From contig JANWIJ010000041.1 in assembly GCA_025449935.1 (NCBI GenBank), positions 1 through 39,887 on the forward strand: DNA of 39,887 nucleotides, given 5' to 3'. Of the stretch, positions 16,388 through 24,362 are shown in pieces. The stretch's first letter is position 1; each line of letters begins with the position of its first letter. The notes below the pieces were generated by a model. It was not told where the DNA came from. It did no database searches and saw nothing but the letters and a program-made list of their open reading frames with translations. The position numbers and the translations under genes are program-made. The DNA is from Chitinophagaceae bacterium (GTDB taxonomy: Bacteria > Bacteroidota > Bacteroidia > Chitinophagales > Chitinophagaceae).

Positions 16388-17569
16388 ATGCAAGAGAAGA
16401 TCAAAGCACTGGCTAAAAAATATTTTCCTGAATTCATTGAAATAAGACATCATCTCCATGCACATCCCGAATTAAGCTACCAGGAATTTGAAACCTCCCG
16501 GTTTGTGCAAACCAAACTTGCTGCTTTTGGGATCCCGTTTGAAACAAAAGCCACCACGGGAGTCGTGGGTTTAATAAAAGGAAAGAACCCGGGAAAAAGA
16601 ATTATGGCCTTACGGGCGGATATGGATGCCTTACCCATCAAAGAAGAGAATGATGTTCCGTATAAATCAAAAAATGAAGGGGTAATGCATGCCTGCGGGC
16701 ATGATGTGCATACCACCTGTTTGCTGGGAGCCGCCAAAATTCTGAACGAATTAAAAGATGAATGGGAAGGAACCGTAAAGCTTATTTTCCAGCCCGGTGA
16801 AGAAAAAAACCCGGGGGGTGCTTCTTTAATGATTAAAGACGGGGTGCTGGAAAACCCGGCGCCGCAGGCCATTCTCGCCTTACATGTAAACACAATCTTA
16901 GAAGTTGGCCAGTTGAGCTTTCGAAGCGGCAAAGTAATGGCCAGTGCAGATGAATTATATTTTACCGTAAAGGGAAAAGGTGGTCATGCCGCTTCACCAC
17001 ACTTAACTATTGACCCCATATTGATTAGTTCGCATTTGATCATTGCATTGCAACAGGTGATAAGCAGGAATAACAACCCATTCAATCCATCTGTTCTTTC
17101 CGTTACCTCCTTCAATGGCGGGAACACGACCAACGTTATTCCCAATGAAGTTAAGCTGATGGGTACCTTCCGCGCTATGGATGAAGCCTGGCGGTTTAAA
17201 GCCCATGGCCTGATCCACAAGACAGCTACTGACCTGGTTCACTCGATGGGCGGTGAAGTGGATGTACATATTGACGTTGGCTATCCCTGTGTCATCAATC
17301 ATGAAAAAGTGACCGCTGATGCGATGAAAAAAGCCACTGACTATATGGGTGCCGGGAAAGTAAGCGAAACAGAACTGCGCATGGGCGCTGAAGATTTTGG
17401 ATATTATGCCCAACAGGTTCCCGCCTGTTTTTACCGGTTAGGCACTATGAATAAAGCTAAAGGGATTACTGCCGGTGTACACACACCAACTTTTAATATT
17501 GATGAGAATGCCATTGAGATTGGGATGGGAATGATGGCCTGGCTGGGCAGCAGTGTGGATGTCAGCTGA
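16388..17569 (+). CDS. M20D-family metallopeptidase / N-acyl amino acid amidohydrolase
   Basis: 393-residue cytosolic zinc or manganese amidohydrolase of the M20D group (hippurate hydrolase, aminoacylase, IAA-amino acid hydrolase). Seen: RHHLHAHPELSYQEFET, ALRADMDALPIKEEN, metal ligands in MHACGHDVHTT, FQPGEEKNPGGASLMIKDG, the dimerisation-domain start KGKGGHAASPH, and the late ligand region ELRMGAEDFGYYAQQVPACF. Full length for the family. It removes an acyl group from an N-acylated amino acid; the true substrate cannot be read from sequence. The promoter lies within the preceding gene's terminator, with ATG almost at the predicted transcription start. Confidence 0.92.
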   Translation: MQEKIKALAKKYFPEFIEIRHHLHAHPELSYQEFETSRFVQTKLAAFGIPFETKATTGVVGLIKGKNPGKRIMALRADMDALPIKEENDVPYKSKNEGVMHACGHDVHTTCLLGAAKILNELKDEWEGTVKLIFQPGEEKNPGGASLMIKDGVLENPAPQAILALHVNTILEVGQLSFRSGKVMASADELYFTVKGKGGHAASPHLTIDPILISSHLIIALQQVISRNNNPFNPSVLSVTSFNGGNTTNVIPNEVKLMGTFRAMDEAWRFKAHGLIHKTATDLVHSMGGEVDVHIDVGYPCVINHEKVTADAMKKATDYMGAGKVSETELRMGAEDFGYYAQQVPACFYRLGTMNKAKGITAGVHTPTFNIDENAIEIGMGMMAWLGSSVDVS

Positions 17570-17601
17570 AGAAAACAGTATCCAAAAATTAATCTCTGCT
17601 G

Positions 17602-17988
17602 TTAGTCAATTTCATTGTCCCGGAGTTCCCGGGTCAATTTGGTAAACCCCACTACGTTGCCCTCATCATCATGTATCGCTGTTATCAGGATACTCCCCCA
17701 GAAAACAGTACCATCTTTCCTGACACGCTGGCCGATATGTTTGGCCCGGCCTTCTTTCTTTGCAAGATCAATCAATTGCTGCGGAAGGTTAGCCTGCCGG
17801 TCCTTTGGCAGGTAGAAAATATTGAAATTCTGGCCGATTATTTCTTTTGCTTTATATCCTTTTACTTTTTCAACCCCTTTATTCCAGCTCAGGATCGTGC
17901 CATCCACATCGAGTAATATAATCGCATAATCCTGCACTTCCTCAATCATTTTCCTGTGCAGTTCCTCCAGTTTTAATTTCTTGCTCAT
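17602..17988 (-). CDS. Stand-alone PAS domain protein
   Basis: 128 residues that are almost entirely one PAS/PAC domain: a short N-terminal helix (MSKKLKLEELHRKMIEEVQ), DYAIILLDVDGTILSWNKGV, EKVKGYKAKEIIGQNFNIF, then the PAC part VRKDGTVFWGSILITAI and VVGFTKLTREL. There is no kinase, GGDEF, DNA-binding or transmembrane part, and no LOV-type NCRFLQ cysteine. It probably senses a ligand or redox state and acts by protein-protein contact with an unknown partner. A TATTTTTG box on the minus strand (18037-18044) is a plausible promoter. Divergent maeB lies 239 bp away and the M20 gene is convergent. Confidence 0.82.
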   Translation of the reverse strand: MSKKLKLEELHRKMIEEVQDYAIILLDVDGTILSWNKGVEKVKGYKAKEIIGQNFNIFYLPKDRQANLPQQLIDLAKKEGRAKHIGQRVRKDGTVFWGSILITAIHDDEGNVVGFTKLTRELRDNEID

Positions 17989-18036
17989 TTGGTGGTCGGG
18001 TCATTGGTTGAAGCAATTTTCCCACAATGATTACGC

Positions 18037-18044
18037 CAAAAATA
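18037..18044 (-). promoter_or_regulatory. Candidate -7 element for the PAS gene
   Basis: TATTTTTG on the minus strand, 48 nt before the start codon at 17988; no clear -33 box. Confidence 0.33.
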
Positions 18045-18227
18045 TCTAAAATTGTTTTATGCCTTAAGTTGATCTTTTTAGAAACAAATACCAATCCCCG
18101 GGATAATGCTGTGATGCGGTTGAGTAAAAGCCTCCCCGATCTTTCTGATTTCTTCCCGGATTTTTATTTTGTACATTGCAAACCCGTTTTGAGGAGAGTG
18201 CAGACTGACGAATATTAAAATTGAACC

Positions 18228-20570
18228 ATGCAAAACGACTTAAGGAAACAACAGGCGCTAGAATATCATTCCAAAGGAAGACCTGGTAAAATAGAAGTAA
18301 TACCTACCAAAGAAGCAAAGACCCAACGGGATCTTTCCCTGGCCTATTCTCCCGGTGTGGCGGCCCCCTGCCTGGAAATTGCAGAAAACGTAGAGAATGT
18401 ATATAAGTATACGGCCAAAGGAAACCTGGTAGCCGTTATCAGTAACGGGACTGCCGTACTTGGCCTGGGAGATATAGGGCCTGAAGCCGGCAAACCGGTG
18501 ATGGAAGGGAAAGGGGTATTATTTAAAATATTTGCGGATATAGATGTTTTTGATATCGAGATCAATGAAAAAGATCCCGAACGTTTTGTCCAGATCGTAC
18601 AAGCCCTTGAACCCACTTTTGGAGGCATTAACCTCGAGGATATAAAAGCTCCCGAATGTTTTTATATTGAACAGGAGTTAAAAAAAAGACTGAATATCCC
18701 TGTCATGCATGATGACCAGCATGGTACGGCCATCATCAGTGCGGCTGCTTTATTGAATGCGCTGGAAATTCAGAAAAAGAAAATCGACAAGGTTAAGTTC
18801 GTTGTGAGCGGTGCCGGCGCAGCAGCTATGGCCTGTATCATGTTATACGAAGCCCTGGGAGCCCGGCATGATAATTTTTTGGTCTTCGACCGGAAAGGTG
18901 TTTTACATAAAGGACGAACTGACCTGGAATTTTTCAAACAGAAATTTGCGAATGCCAAAGGTGCCATGTCCCTGGCACAGGCAATGAAAGATGCTGATGT
19001 ATTCATTGGACTTAGTGCGGGCAATGTGGTCAGTGCCGATATGGTTAAGAGTATGGCCAGGAACCCCATCGTATTTGCCATGGCCAACCCAGACCCGGAA
19101 ATAAGCTGGGAAGAAGCCACCGGGGCTAGAAAAGATATCATCATGGCGACCGGCCGCAGTGATTATCCTAACCAGGTAAATAATGTATTGGGATTCCCCT
19201 ACATTTTCCGGGGTGCCCTGGATGTGAGAGCCAAGCATATCAATGAAGAAATGAAGCTGGCCGCCGTGAAAGCACTGGCTGACCTCGCAAAAACGCCCGT
19301 ACCGGATATAGTGAATATGGCGTATGATGAAAAGAATATCATCTTTGGTGAAAACTATATCATCCCGAAGCCGCTTGATCCGAGATTATTAGCAACAGTG
19401 GCTCCTGCCGTCGCAAAAGCAGCCATGGAAAGTGGTGTGGCAAAATTACCAATAACCAATTGGGACAATTACATTACCAATCTCAACAAACGGCTGGGAC
19501 TTGATAACCAGGTCATGCGGGTAATTGGCAATAAAGCCCGTCGTGATCCCAAACGTATCGTTTTTGCGGAAGCCGATAATGTCAAGATCCTGAAAGCTGC
19601 CCAGATCGTTTATGACGAGGGAATTGGTTACCCCATTTTATTGGGAGATGAAAATAAGATCAATAGTATAGCTGCGGCCAATGGTATCGACCTTACGGAC
19701 ATACCCATTTTTGATCCCCGGAGTGATGCCATGGAAGAAAAAAGAAACAGTTATTCCGAAATCTTTTTCCAAAAAAGAGGCCGCAAAGGATTCAATGCCT
19801 ATGAGTCTAAAAAGGTGATGAAAGACCGAAATTATTTTGGGTGTATGATGGTGGAATGCGGGGATGCCGACGCCATGATCTCCGGTTTGGCAAAAAATTA
19901 TCCAGATACAATCCGCCCGGCCCTGCATACGATCGGTACCGAAGATGGAGTAAAAAAGATTGCCGGCATGTACCTGATGCTGACTAAAAAAGGACCTTTA
20001 TTCCTCGCCGATACCACGGTCAACTTTAATCCAACGGCGGAAGAGCTGGCGGAAATCACCCTGATGGTGGCAAAAGAAGTGCGCCAGTTCAACATAATAC
20101 CGAGAATCGCCATGCTCAGTTATTCCAATTTTGGGAGCAGCAACTCTTCCGAAGCAAAACTGGTAGCTGAAGCCAGGAAAATAGTAAAAGGAAAGATGCC
20201 TTCTTTACTCGTGGATGGTGAGATGCAGGCCAGTGTAGCCTTTAATAAAGAACTGATGAAGGAAAACTATCCTTTCAGCGAATTGGCAGACAAAGATGTA
20301 AACACGCTCATTTTTCCTAACCTCGCGGCGGGTAATATTGCCTATAACCTGATGAAGGAATTAGAAACTGCAGATGCCGTGGGCCCGATTCTTTTAGGGC
20401 TCAAAAAACCTGTTCATATATTACAACTCGGTAGCACGGTCCGCAGTATATACAACATGGCCCTGATAGCCGTGGTTGATGCCCAGATAAAAAGTAAAAC
20501 CGCCACGGACGAAATTGTAAAACGATCCCGCTGGTGGAAACGTTTCCGGAAGGTGAGTAAGGATATATAA
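18228..20570 (+). CDS. maeB: NADP-dependent malic enzyme with phosphotransacetylase-like domain
   Basis: 780 residues. The N-terminal ~410 are malic enzyme: [15 protein letters not shown] (catalytic Tyr), [63 protein letters not shown], nucleotide-binding [14 protein letters not shown], and [12 protein letters not shown]. The C-terminal ~350 (from about NWDNYITNL) are a phosphotransacetylase-like domain, which in MaeB enzymes is not catalytic but mediates acetyl-CoA inhibition. It decarboxylates malate to pyruvate with NADP reduction, providing NADPH and pyruvate. The length matches MaeB of other bacteria. It is probably a single-gene unit, since a terminator follows. Confidence 0.96.
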   Translation: MQNDLRKQQALEYHSKGRPGKIEVIPTKEAKTQRDLSLAYSPGVAAPCLEIAENVENVYKYTAKGNLVAVISNGTAVLGLGDIGPEAGKPVMEGKGVLFKIFADIDVFDIEINEKDPERFVQIVQALEPTFGGINLEDIKAPECFYIEQELKKRLNIPVMHDDQHGTAIISAAALLNALEIQKKKIDKVKFVVSGAGAAAMACIMLYEALGARHDNFLVFDRKGVLHKGRTDLEFFKQKFANAKGAMSLAQAMKDADVFIGLSAGNVVSADMVKSMARNPIVFAMANPDPEISWEEATGARKDIIMATGRSDYPNQVNNVLGFPYIFRGALDVRAKHINEEMKLAAVKALADLAKTPVPDIVNMAYDEKNIIFGENYIIPKPLDPRLLATVAPAVAKAAMESGVAKLPITNWDNYITNLNKRLGLDNQVMRVIGNKARRDPKRIVFAEADNVKILKAAQIVYDEGIGYPILLGDENKINSIAAANGIDLTDIPIFDPRSDAMEEKRNSYSEIFFQKRGRKGFNAYESKKVMKDRNYFGCMMVECGDADAMISGLAKNYPDTIRPALHTIGTEDGVKKIAGMYLMLTKKGPLFLADTTVNFNPTAEELAEITLMVAKEVRQFNIIPRIAMLSYSNFGSSNSSEAKLVAEARKIVKGKMPSLLVDGEMQASVAFNKELMKENYPFSELADKDVNTLIFPNLAAGNIAYNLMKELETADAVGPILLGLKKPVHILQLGSTVRSIYNMALIAVVDAQIKSKTATDEIVKRSRWWKRFRKVSKDI

Positions 20571-20599
20571 CTGACCGGCATGTTTAAACTTAAATAATC

Positions 20600-20636
20600 A
20601 AAAGCCAATAGCTAAACACTACTGGCTTTTCTGTTT
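20600..20636 (+). terminator. Intrinsic terminator of maeB
   Basis: AAAAGCCAATAG pairs with CTACTGGCTTTT (one A-C mismatch) around a 7-nt loop, followed by a T-rich CTGTTTT stretch. Confidence 0.68.
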
Positions 20637-20644
20637 TCATCCTG

Positions 20645-20652
20645 TATCTTAG
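20645..20652 (+). promoter_or_regulatory. Candidate -7 element for the MlaE-like gene
   Basis: TATCTTAG, one mismatch from TAnnTTTG, 8 nt before the ATG at 20661 and just after the maeB terminator. Confidence 0.33.
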
Positions 20653-20660
20653 CAGACAAT

Positions 20661-21407
20661 ATGACCATTTTCACAGATATTGGCCGGTACCTTCTGATGA
20701 TAAAAGGCATGTTCTCCAAACCGGAGAATGGAAGAATGTACTGGAAAGAATTTATTCATCAATGCACAGAAATCGGGTTTGGTTCGCTGGGTATTGTTGC
20801 CATCATTTCGGTTTTCATCGGGGCTGTTTCAACGATACAAACCGCCTACCAGCTTGTGAGTCCCCTGATTCCTCCTTCTACGATTGCCCAGATTGTCCGG
20901 GATACGGTAATTCTTGAGTTTGCTCCCACCCTTGTTTGTATTGTGCTGGCAGGTGTGGCCGGAAGCCGTATTGCCAGCGAACTGGGAAATATGAGGGTGA
21001 GTGAGCAAATAGATGCCCTTGAAATTATGGGTATTAACACAAAGACCTATCTCATCCTGCCAAAAATTGCAGCTGCTCTTTTAATGATTCCGCTGCTGGT
21101 CGTTATTGCCATGGCCCTGGGTATCTGGGGTGGCCGGCTGGCCGGCACCGCATCCGGCATTCTTTCGGGAACAATTTATGATAAAGGGCTACTGGAGTTT
21201 TTTGTTCCTTACAACGTCTTTTTTGCGTTAACCAAAGCCTATGTATTTGCCTTTATCATTTCGAGTGTGCCCGCTTTTTATGGTTACTATGTGAAAGGCG
21301 GTGCTTTGGAGATCGGGCGGGCAAGTACAAAAGCCGTAGTAGTCAGTTGTATTCTTATACTTTTTGCGGATTATATCTTGTCAGCCCTATTGCTGCCTAC
21401 CTCCTGA
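20661..21407 (+). CDS. MlaE-family ABC transporter permease
   Basis: 248-residue inner-membrane permease of the MlaE/YrbE family, which moves phospholipids or other hydrophobic substrates between inner and outer membrane. Typical features: an amphipathic N-terminus (KGMFSKPENGRMYWKEFIHQ), a first membrane segment GIVAIISVFIGAVSTIQTA, LEFAPTLVCIVLAGVAGSRI followed by the family signature ASELGNMRVSEQIDALEIMG, and three further hydrophobic segments to the C-terminus. The ATPase partner starts 15 nt after its stop. No MlaD substrate-binding gene follows here, so that component must be encoded elsewhere or be absent. Confidence 0.92.
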   Translation: MTIFTDIGRYLLMIKGMFSKPENGRMYWKEFIHQCTEIGFGSLGIVAIISVFIGAVSTIQTAYQLVSPLIPPSTIAQIVRDTVILEFAPTLVCIVLAGVAGSRIASELGNMRVSEQIDALEIMGINTKTYLILPKIAAALLMIPLLVVIAMALGIWGGRLAGTASGILSGTIYDKGLLEFFVPYNVFFALTKAYVFAFIISSVPAFYGYYVKGGALEIGRASTKAVVVSCILILFADYILSALLLPTS

Positions 21408-21422
21408 AAACGGGACCAGTCT

Positions 21423-22268
21423 ATGATTGAAGTAAAGAACATAAAAAAAAGTTTTGGTGATAAAACAGTTATACAGGATGTAAGTGCCGTCATGAAATCG
21501 GGGCAATGTAACCTGATCATCGGTTCAAGCGGCAGTGGTAAAACTGTTTTAATGAAATGTATCGTGGGCTTATTTGAGCCGGATGCCGGGCAGGTATTGT
21601 ATCACGGCCAGGATTTCACTGCCATGAACAGTGATGAAAAAACTGAAGTACGAAAAGAGATCGGCATGCTTTTCCAGGGTTCCGCCCTGTTTGACAGCTT
21701 AACCGTTGAGCAAAATATCATGTTCCCGCTCAGCATGTTTACGAAATGGACCACGAAAAAGAAGCTGGACCGGGTAAACGAAGTGCTGACCCGGGTAAAC
21801 CTGACGGGTGTCAATAAGAAATTCCCGGCGGAGCTTAGCGGGGGGATGAAAAAAAGGGTAGCACTGGCAAGGGCTATCGTTTTAAACCCCAAATATCTTT
21901 TTTGTGATGAACCCAACTCGGGGCTTGATCCCCAGACTTCGCTGGTAATTGACAAACTGATCCAGGAAATAACCATCGAATATAACATCACCACGGTCAT
22001 CAATACCCACGACATGAACAGTGTCATGGAAATAGGGAATTATATCCTGTATATGTACCAGGGAAACAAAGAGTGGGAAGGCACTAACCGTGAAATCATC
22101 TTCAGTAAAAACGAGCGGTTGAATGAATTTATTTTTGCTTCTCAATTTCTGCAGGATGCAAAAGACATGCGGATGCTGGAAGAGTCTGGCAAAATCTCCA
22201 ATGACCGGAATATGGACGAATTGATGGATAAGGATGCGCCCAGCCTGATACCACCTCCCGACGAATGA
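21423..22268 (+). CDS. MlaF-like ABC transporter ATP-binding protein
   Basis: 281-residue ATPase partner of the preceding permease. Walker A GSSGSGKTVLMK, Q-loop in IGMLFQGSALFDSLTVEQNI, signature LSGGMKKRVALARAI, Walker B KYLFCDEPNSGLDP and switch histidine in INTHDMNSV are all intact. The FDSLTVEQN and DEPNSGLDP forms are typical of the Mla group. The ~35-residue C-terminal tail (RMLEESGKISNDRNMDELMD...) is acidic and methionine-rich, beyond the core fold. Acts at the cytoplasmic face of the inner membrane. Translation is probably coupled to that of the permease gene. Confidence 0.93.
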   Translation: MIEVKNIKKSFGDKTVIQDVSAVMKSGQCNLIIGSSGSGKTVLMKCIVGLFEPDAGQVLYHGQDFTAMNSDEKTEVRKEIGMLFQGSALFDSLTVEQNIMFPLSMFTKWTTKKKLDRVNEVLTRVNLTGVNKKFPAELSGGMKKRVALARAIVLNPKYLFCDEPNSGLDPQTSLVIDKLIQEITIEYNITTVINTHDMNSVMEIGNYILYMYQGNKEWEGTNREIIFSKNERLNEFIFASQFLQDAKDMRMLEESGKISNDRNMDELMDKDAPSLIPPPDE

Positions 22269-22314
22269 TGCTGAACCGGTTATTCTTGCCCCGAAACAAA
22301 ACCGGCAAAACCCT

Positions 22315-22322
22315 TACATTTG
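22315..22322 (+). promoter_or_regulatory. Candidate -7 element for sucD
   Basis: TACATTTG is an exact TAnnTTTG match 23 nt before the sucD ATG. No -33 box at the right spacing. Confidence 0.42.
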
Positions 22323-22344
22323 CCGCAACTTATAACTCCTGAAT

Positions 22345-23229
22345 ATGAGCATTCTCGTTAATAAGAATTCCAAAATACTGGTACAGGGCTTTACCGGAAC
22401 TGAAGGCACTTTTCACGCTACCCAAATGATTGAATATGGCACCCGGGTCGTTGGGGGTGTTACTCCCGGCAAAGGTGGCAGTACCCACCTCGAGAAACCG
22501 GTATTTAATACCGTAGTCGATTGCGTCAGCAAGACCGGTGCCGATGTAAGCATCATTTTTGTACCCCCTGCTTTTGCAGCGGATGCTATCATGGAATCGG
22601 CAGACGCCGGAATAAAACTCGTTGTCTGCATTACGGAAGGAATTCCGGTTCAGGACATGGTAAAAGTGAAAAACTATTTGCAGGGAAAAAATACAAGATT
22701 GATAGGGCCCAATTGTCCGGGTGTCATTACATCGGATGAATGTAAGGTTGGCATTATGCCCGGCTTCATCTTTAAACCCGGCCGCGTGGGAATTGTTTCC
22801 AAATCTGGCACCCTGACTTACGAAGCAGCTGACCAGGTAGCAAAAGCCGGCCTGGGTATATCCACTGCAGTAGGGATTGGCGGAGATCCCATTATCGGTA
22901 CCACGACCAGGGAGGCTATTGAATTATTTATGAATGACGCGGATACTGATGCCATTGTCATGATTGGTGAAATAGGTGGCGGTATGGAAGCAGAAGCGGC
23001 CAACTGGATCAAAAGCAATGGAAATAAAAAACCGGTGGTGGGATTTATCGCAGGCCAAACAGCTCCCCCGGGACGTCGTATGGGTCATGCCGGTGCTATT
23101 GTGGGCGGTGCGGATGATACGGCTGCTGCCAAGATGAAGATCATGAATGAATGCGGTATTCATGTTGTGAGCAGTCCGGCTGATATAGGCAAGAAAATGG
23201 CGGAAGTGTTGAAGGTTAGTGGGAAATAG
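22345..23229 (+). CDS. sucD: Succinyl-CoA synthetase alpha subunit
   Basis: 294-residue alpha subunit of succinyl-CoA ligase, which makes ATP or GTP from succinyl-CoA in the TCA cycle. Seen: the CoA-binding N-terminus ([30 protein letters not shown]), [45 protein letters not shown], and the phosphorylated histidine His248 in [11 protein letters not shown]. Length is normal. The beta subunit gene (sucC) is not adjacent, so the two subunits are encoded apart, as is common in Bacteroidota. Own promoter upstream and strong terminator downstream. Confidence 0.97.
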   Translation: MSILVNKNSKILVQGFTGTEGTFHATQMIEYGTRVVGGVTPGKGGSTHLEKPVFNTVVDCVSKTGADVSIIFVPPAFAADAIMESADAGIKLVVCITEGIPVQDMVKVKNYLQGKNTRLIGPNCPGVITSDECKVGIMPGFIFKPGRVGIVSKSGTLTYEAADQVAKAGLGISTAVGIGGDPIIGTTTREAIELFMNDADTDAIVMIGEIGGGMEAEAANWIKSNGNKKPVVGFIAGQTAPPGRRMGHAGAIVGGADDTAAAKMKIMNECGIHVVSSPADIGKKMAEVLKVSGK

Positions 23230-23264
23230 CCGGTGGGTGGACCCTGCAGTTAAAATCTTTTATT

Positions 23265-23301
23265 AAAAGAACTCCCCGTTTTTCGGAGAGTTCTTTTTTT
23301 T
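23265..23301 (+). terminator. Intrinsic terminator of sucD
   Basis: AAAAGAACTCCCCG pairs with CGGAGAGTTCTTTT (one C-A mismatch) around a T-rich loop, with a long T-run. The A-run on the other side may let it serve the convergent DUF4476 gene too. Confidence 0.8.
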
Positions 23302-23332
23302 AGGGTTGATTGATAATATCCTTTCTACCCGC

Positions 23333-24037
23333 TTAACGGGCTTCACGGAGAAAACGGGCCAGTTCATCTTTGCTGCTGTTAAAGGTTAGCACCTCATTCA
23401 CCTGGAAATAGTTTTTCTGATCCACCGTTTTACAATAAGCATATTTAGCCACTTCCAGCCGGTTGTTCTCGAAGGTGAACAACAGCATCAGTTCTTTTAC
23501 CTGTTGCGTGGTGAAACTATTCTTGTCGATAATAAATTTAACAGACGTGATCCTGTTGTTTTCAAACCACTCTTTCCGGACCTGGTCTTTTACATCGTTA
23601 AACTCGCGGGCACTCATCACATTGGCATAGCCATTATTCCAGCCATTGTTGTCACTGTCATAATAATCATCTTCATCATTGTACCAATCGTCGTCCCGGT
23701 CAATCCGGCGTTCATCAACCAGCACTTTTCCAAACCGGCTGACGGTAATGTCCAGGTGAAAACCTCTTTTCAGGAAAATGGCACTGCTATAGATGACTTC
23801 TTCTTTTTTCCGGAAACCATTTGATTTCTTTTCCCGGATAATTTTAACCTGGTGACGTCCTTCAGAAAGATAGCCTAATGTGATGCTGTTATCTTTCATG
23901 TTGAATTTCCTGCCGTCAACTTCGACTTTGATTTCGGTACTGCTGCTGACAGCCGAGATACTCAGGCGGCTCCCATCAAAAGCGAGCAGGGAAAGGGACA
24001 ACAGTGAGCTTAGTAAAAGGGTAAAAAATTTTTTCAT
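23333..24037 (-). CDS. Secreted DUF4476-domain protein
   Basis: 234 residues: signal peptide MKKFFTLLLSSLLSLSLLAF; a beta-rich N-terminal domain (about 28-120) with KVEVDGRKFNMKDNSITLGY; a very acidic, aromatic linker (DRDDDWYNDEDDYYDSDNN); and a C-terminal DUF4476 domain (about 145-232) with MSAREFNDVKDQV, FIIDKNSFTTQQVKELMLLF and LEVAKYAYCKTVDQKNYFQV. DUF4476 is known mainly from Bacteroidota secreted proteins and has no established function. The open frame runs 36 codons further upstream, but the signal peptide fixes the start at 24037. Convergent with sucD; divergent from the alpha-2-macroglobulin gene across 325 bp. Confidence 0.85.
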   Translation of the reverse strand: MKKFFTLLLSSLLSLSLLAFDGSRLSISAVSSSTEIKVEVDGRKFNMKDNSITLGYLSEGRHQVKIIREKKSNGFRKKEEVIYSSAIFLKRGFHLDITVSRFGKVLVDERRIDRDDDWYNDEDDYYDSDNNGWNNGYANVMSAREFNDVKDQVRKEWFENNRITSVKFIIDKNSFTTQQVKELMLLFTFENNRLEVAKYAYCKTVDQKNYFQVNEVLTFNSSKDELARFLREAR

Positions 24038-24362
24038 AATTGTAATTTTTAAATTAATGAATAGGGTTCTGTCCGTGTAAATTTCAAAGCATATGCCATG
24101 GTTCTTAAAAGGAGCCCAACAAAATGTTAAAGGGGAAAATGGCATGAGCGGATCATCTGCAGGTTTACGCAGGAATGCTTGCCACTAAAGGGTTTCAGCC
24201 ATTGTAGTAAGTACACAAATAAACTGTCAAAAAAATATTTTCATGCCGGTTAAACTTTTACACCAAAAAGAGTTCCGGGAAATTATTTATGAAATTCAAC
24301 TATCATAAGCATCTTACCGACGCATAAGATTAATTAACTTGTAGTAAATTAAAAGTCGTACA
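24038..24362. other. Divergent intergenic region, no gene seen
   Basis: 325 bp between the DUF4476 gene (minus) and the alpha-2-macroglobulin gene (plus). It must hold both promoters, but I find no exact TAnnTTTG box with a -33 partner: the best on the minus strand is TATGCTTTG (one base too long), about 50 nt before the DUF4476 start. AT-rich near both starts; no tRNA, small ORF or long inverted repeat seen. Confidence 0.5.

Noticed and set aside
18027-18218. 63-codon open frame between the PAS gene and maeB
   Set aside because: No conserved features and it covers the likely promoter regions of both flanking genes.
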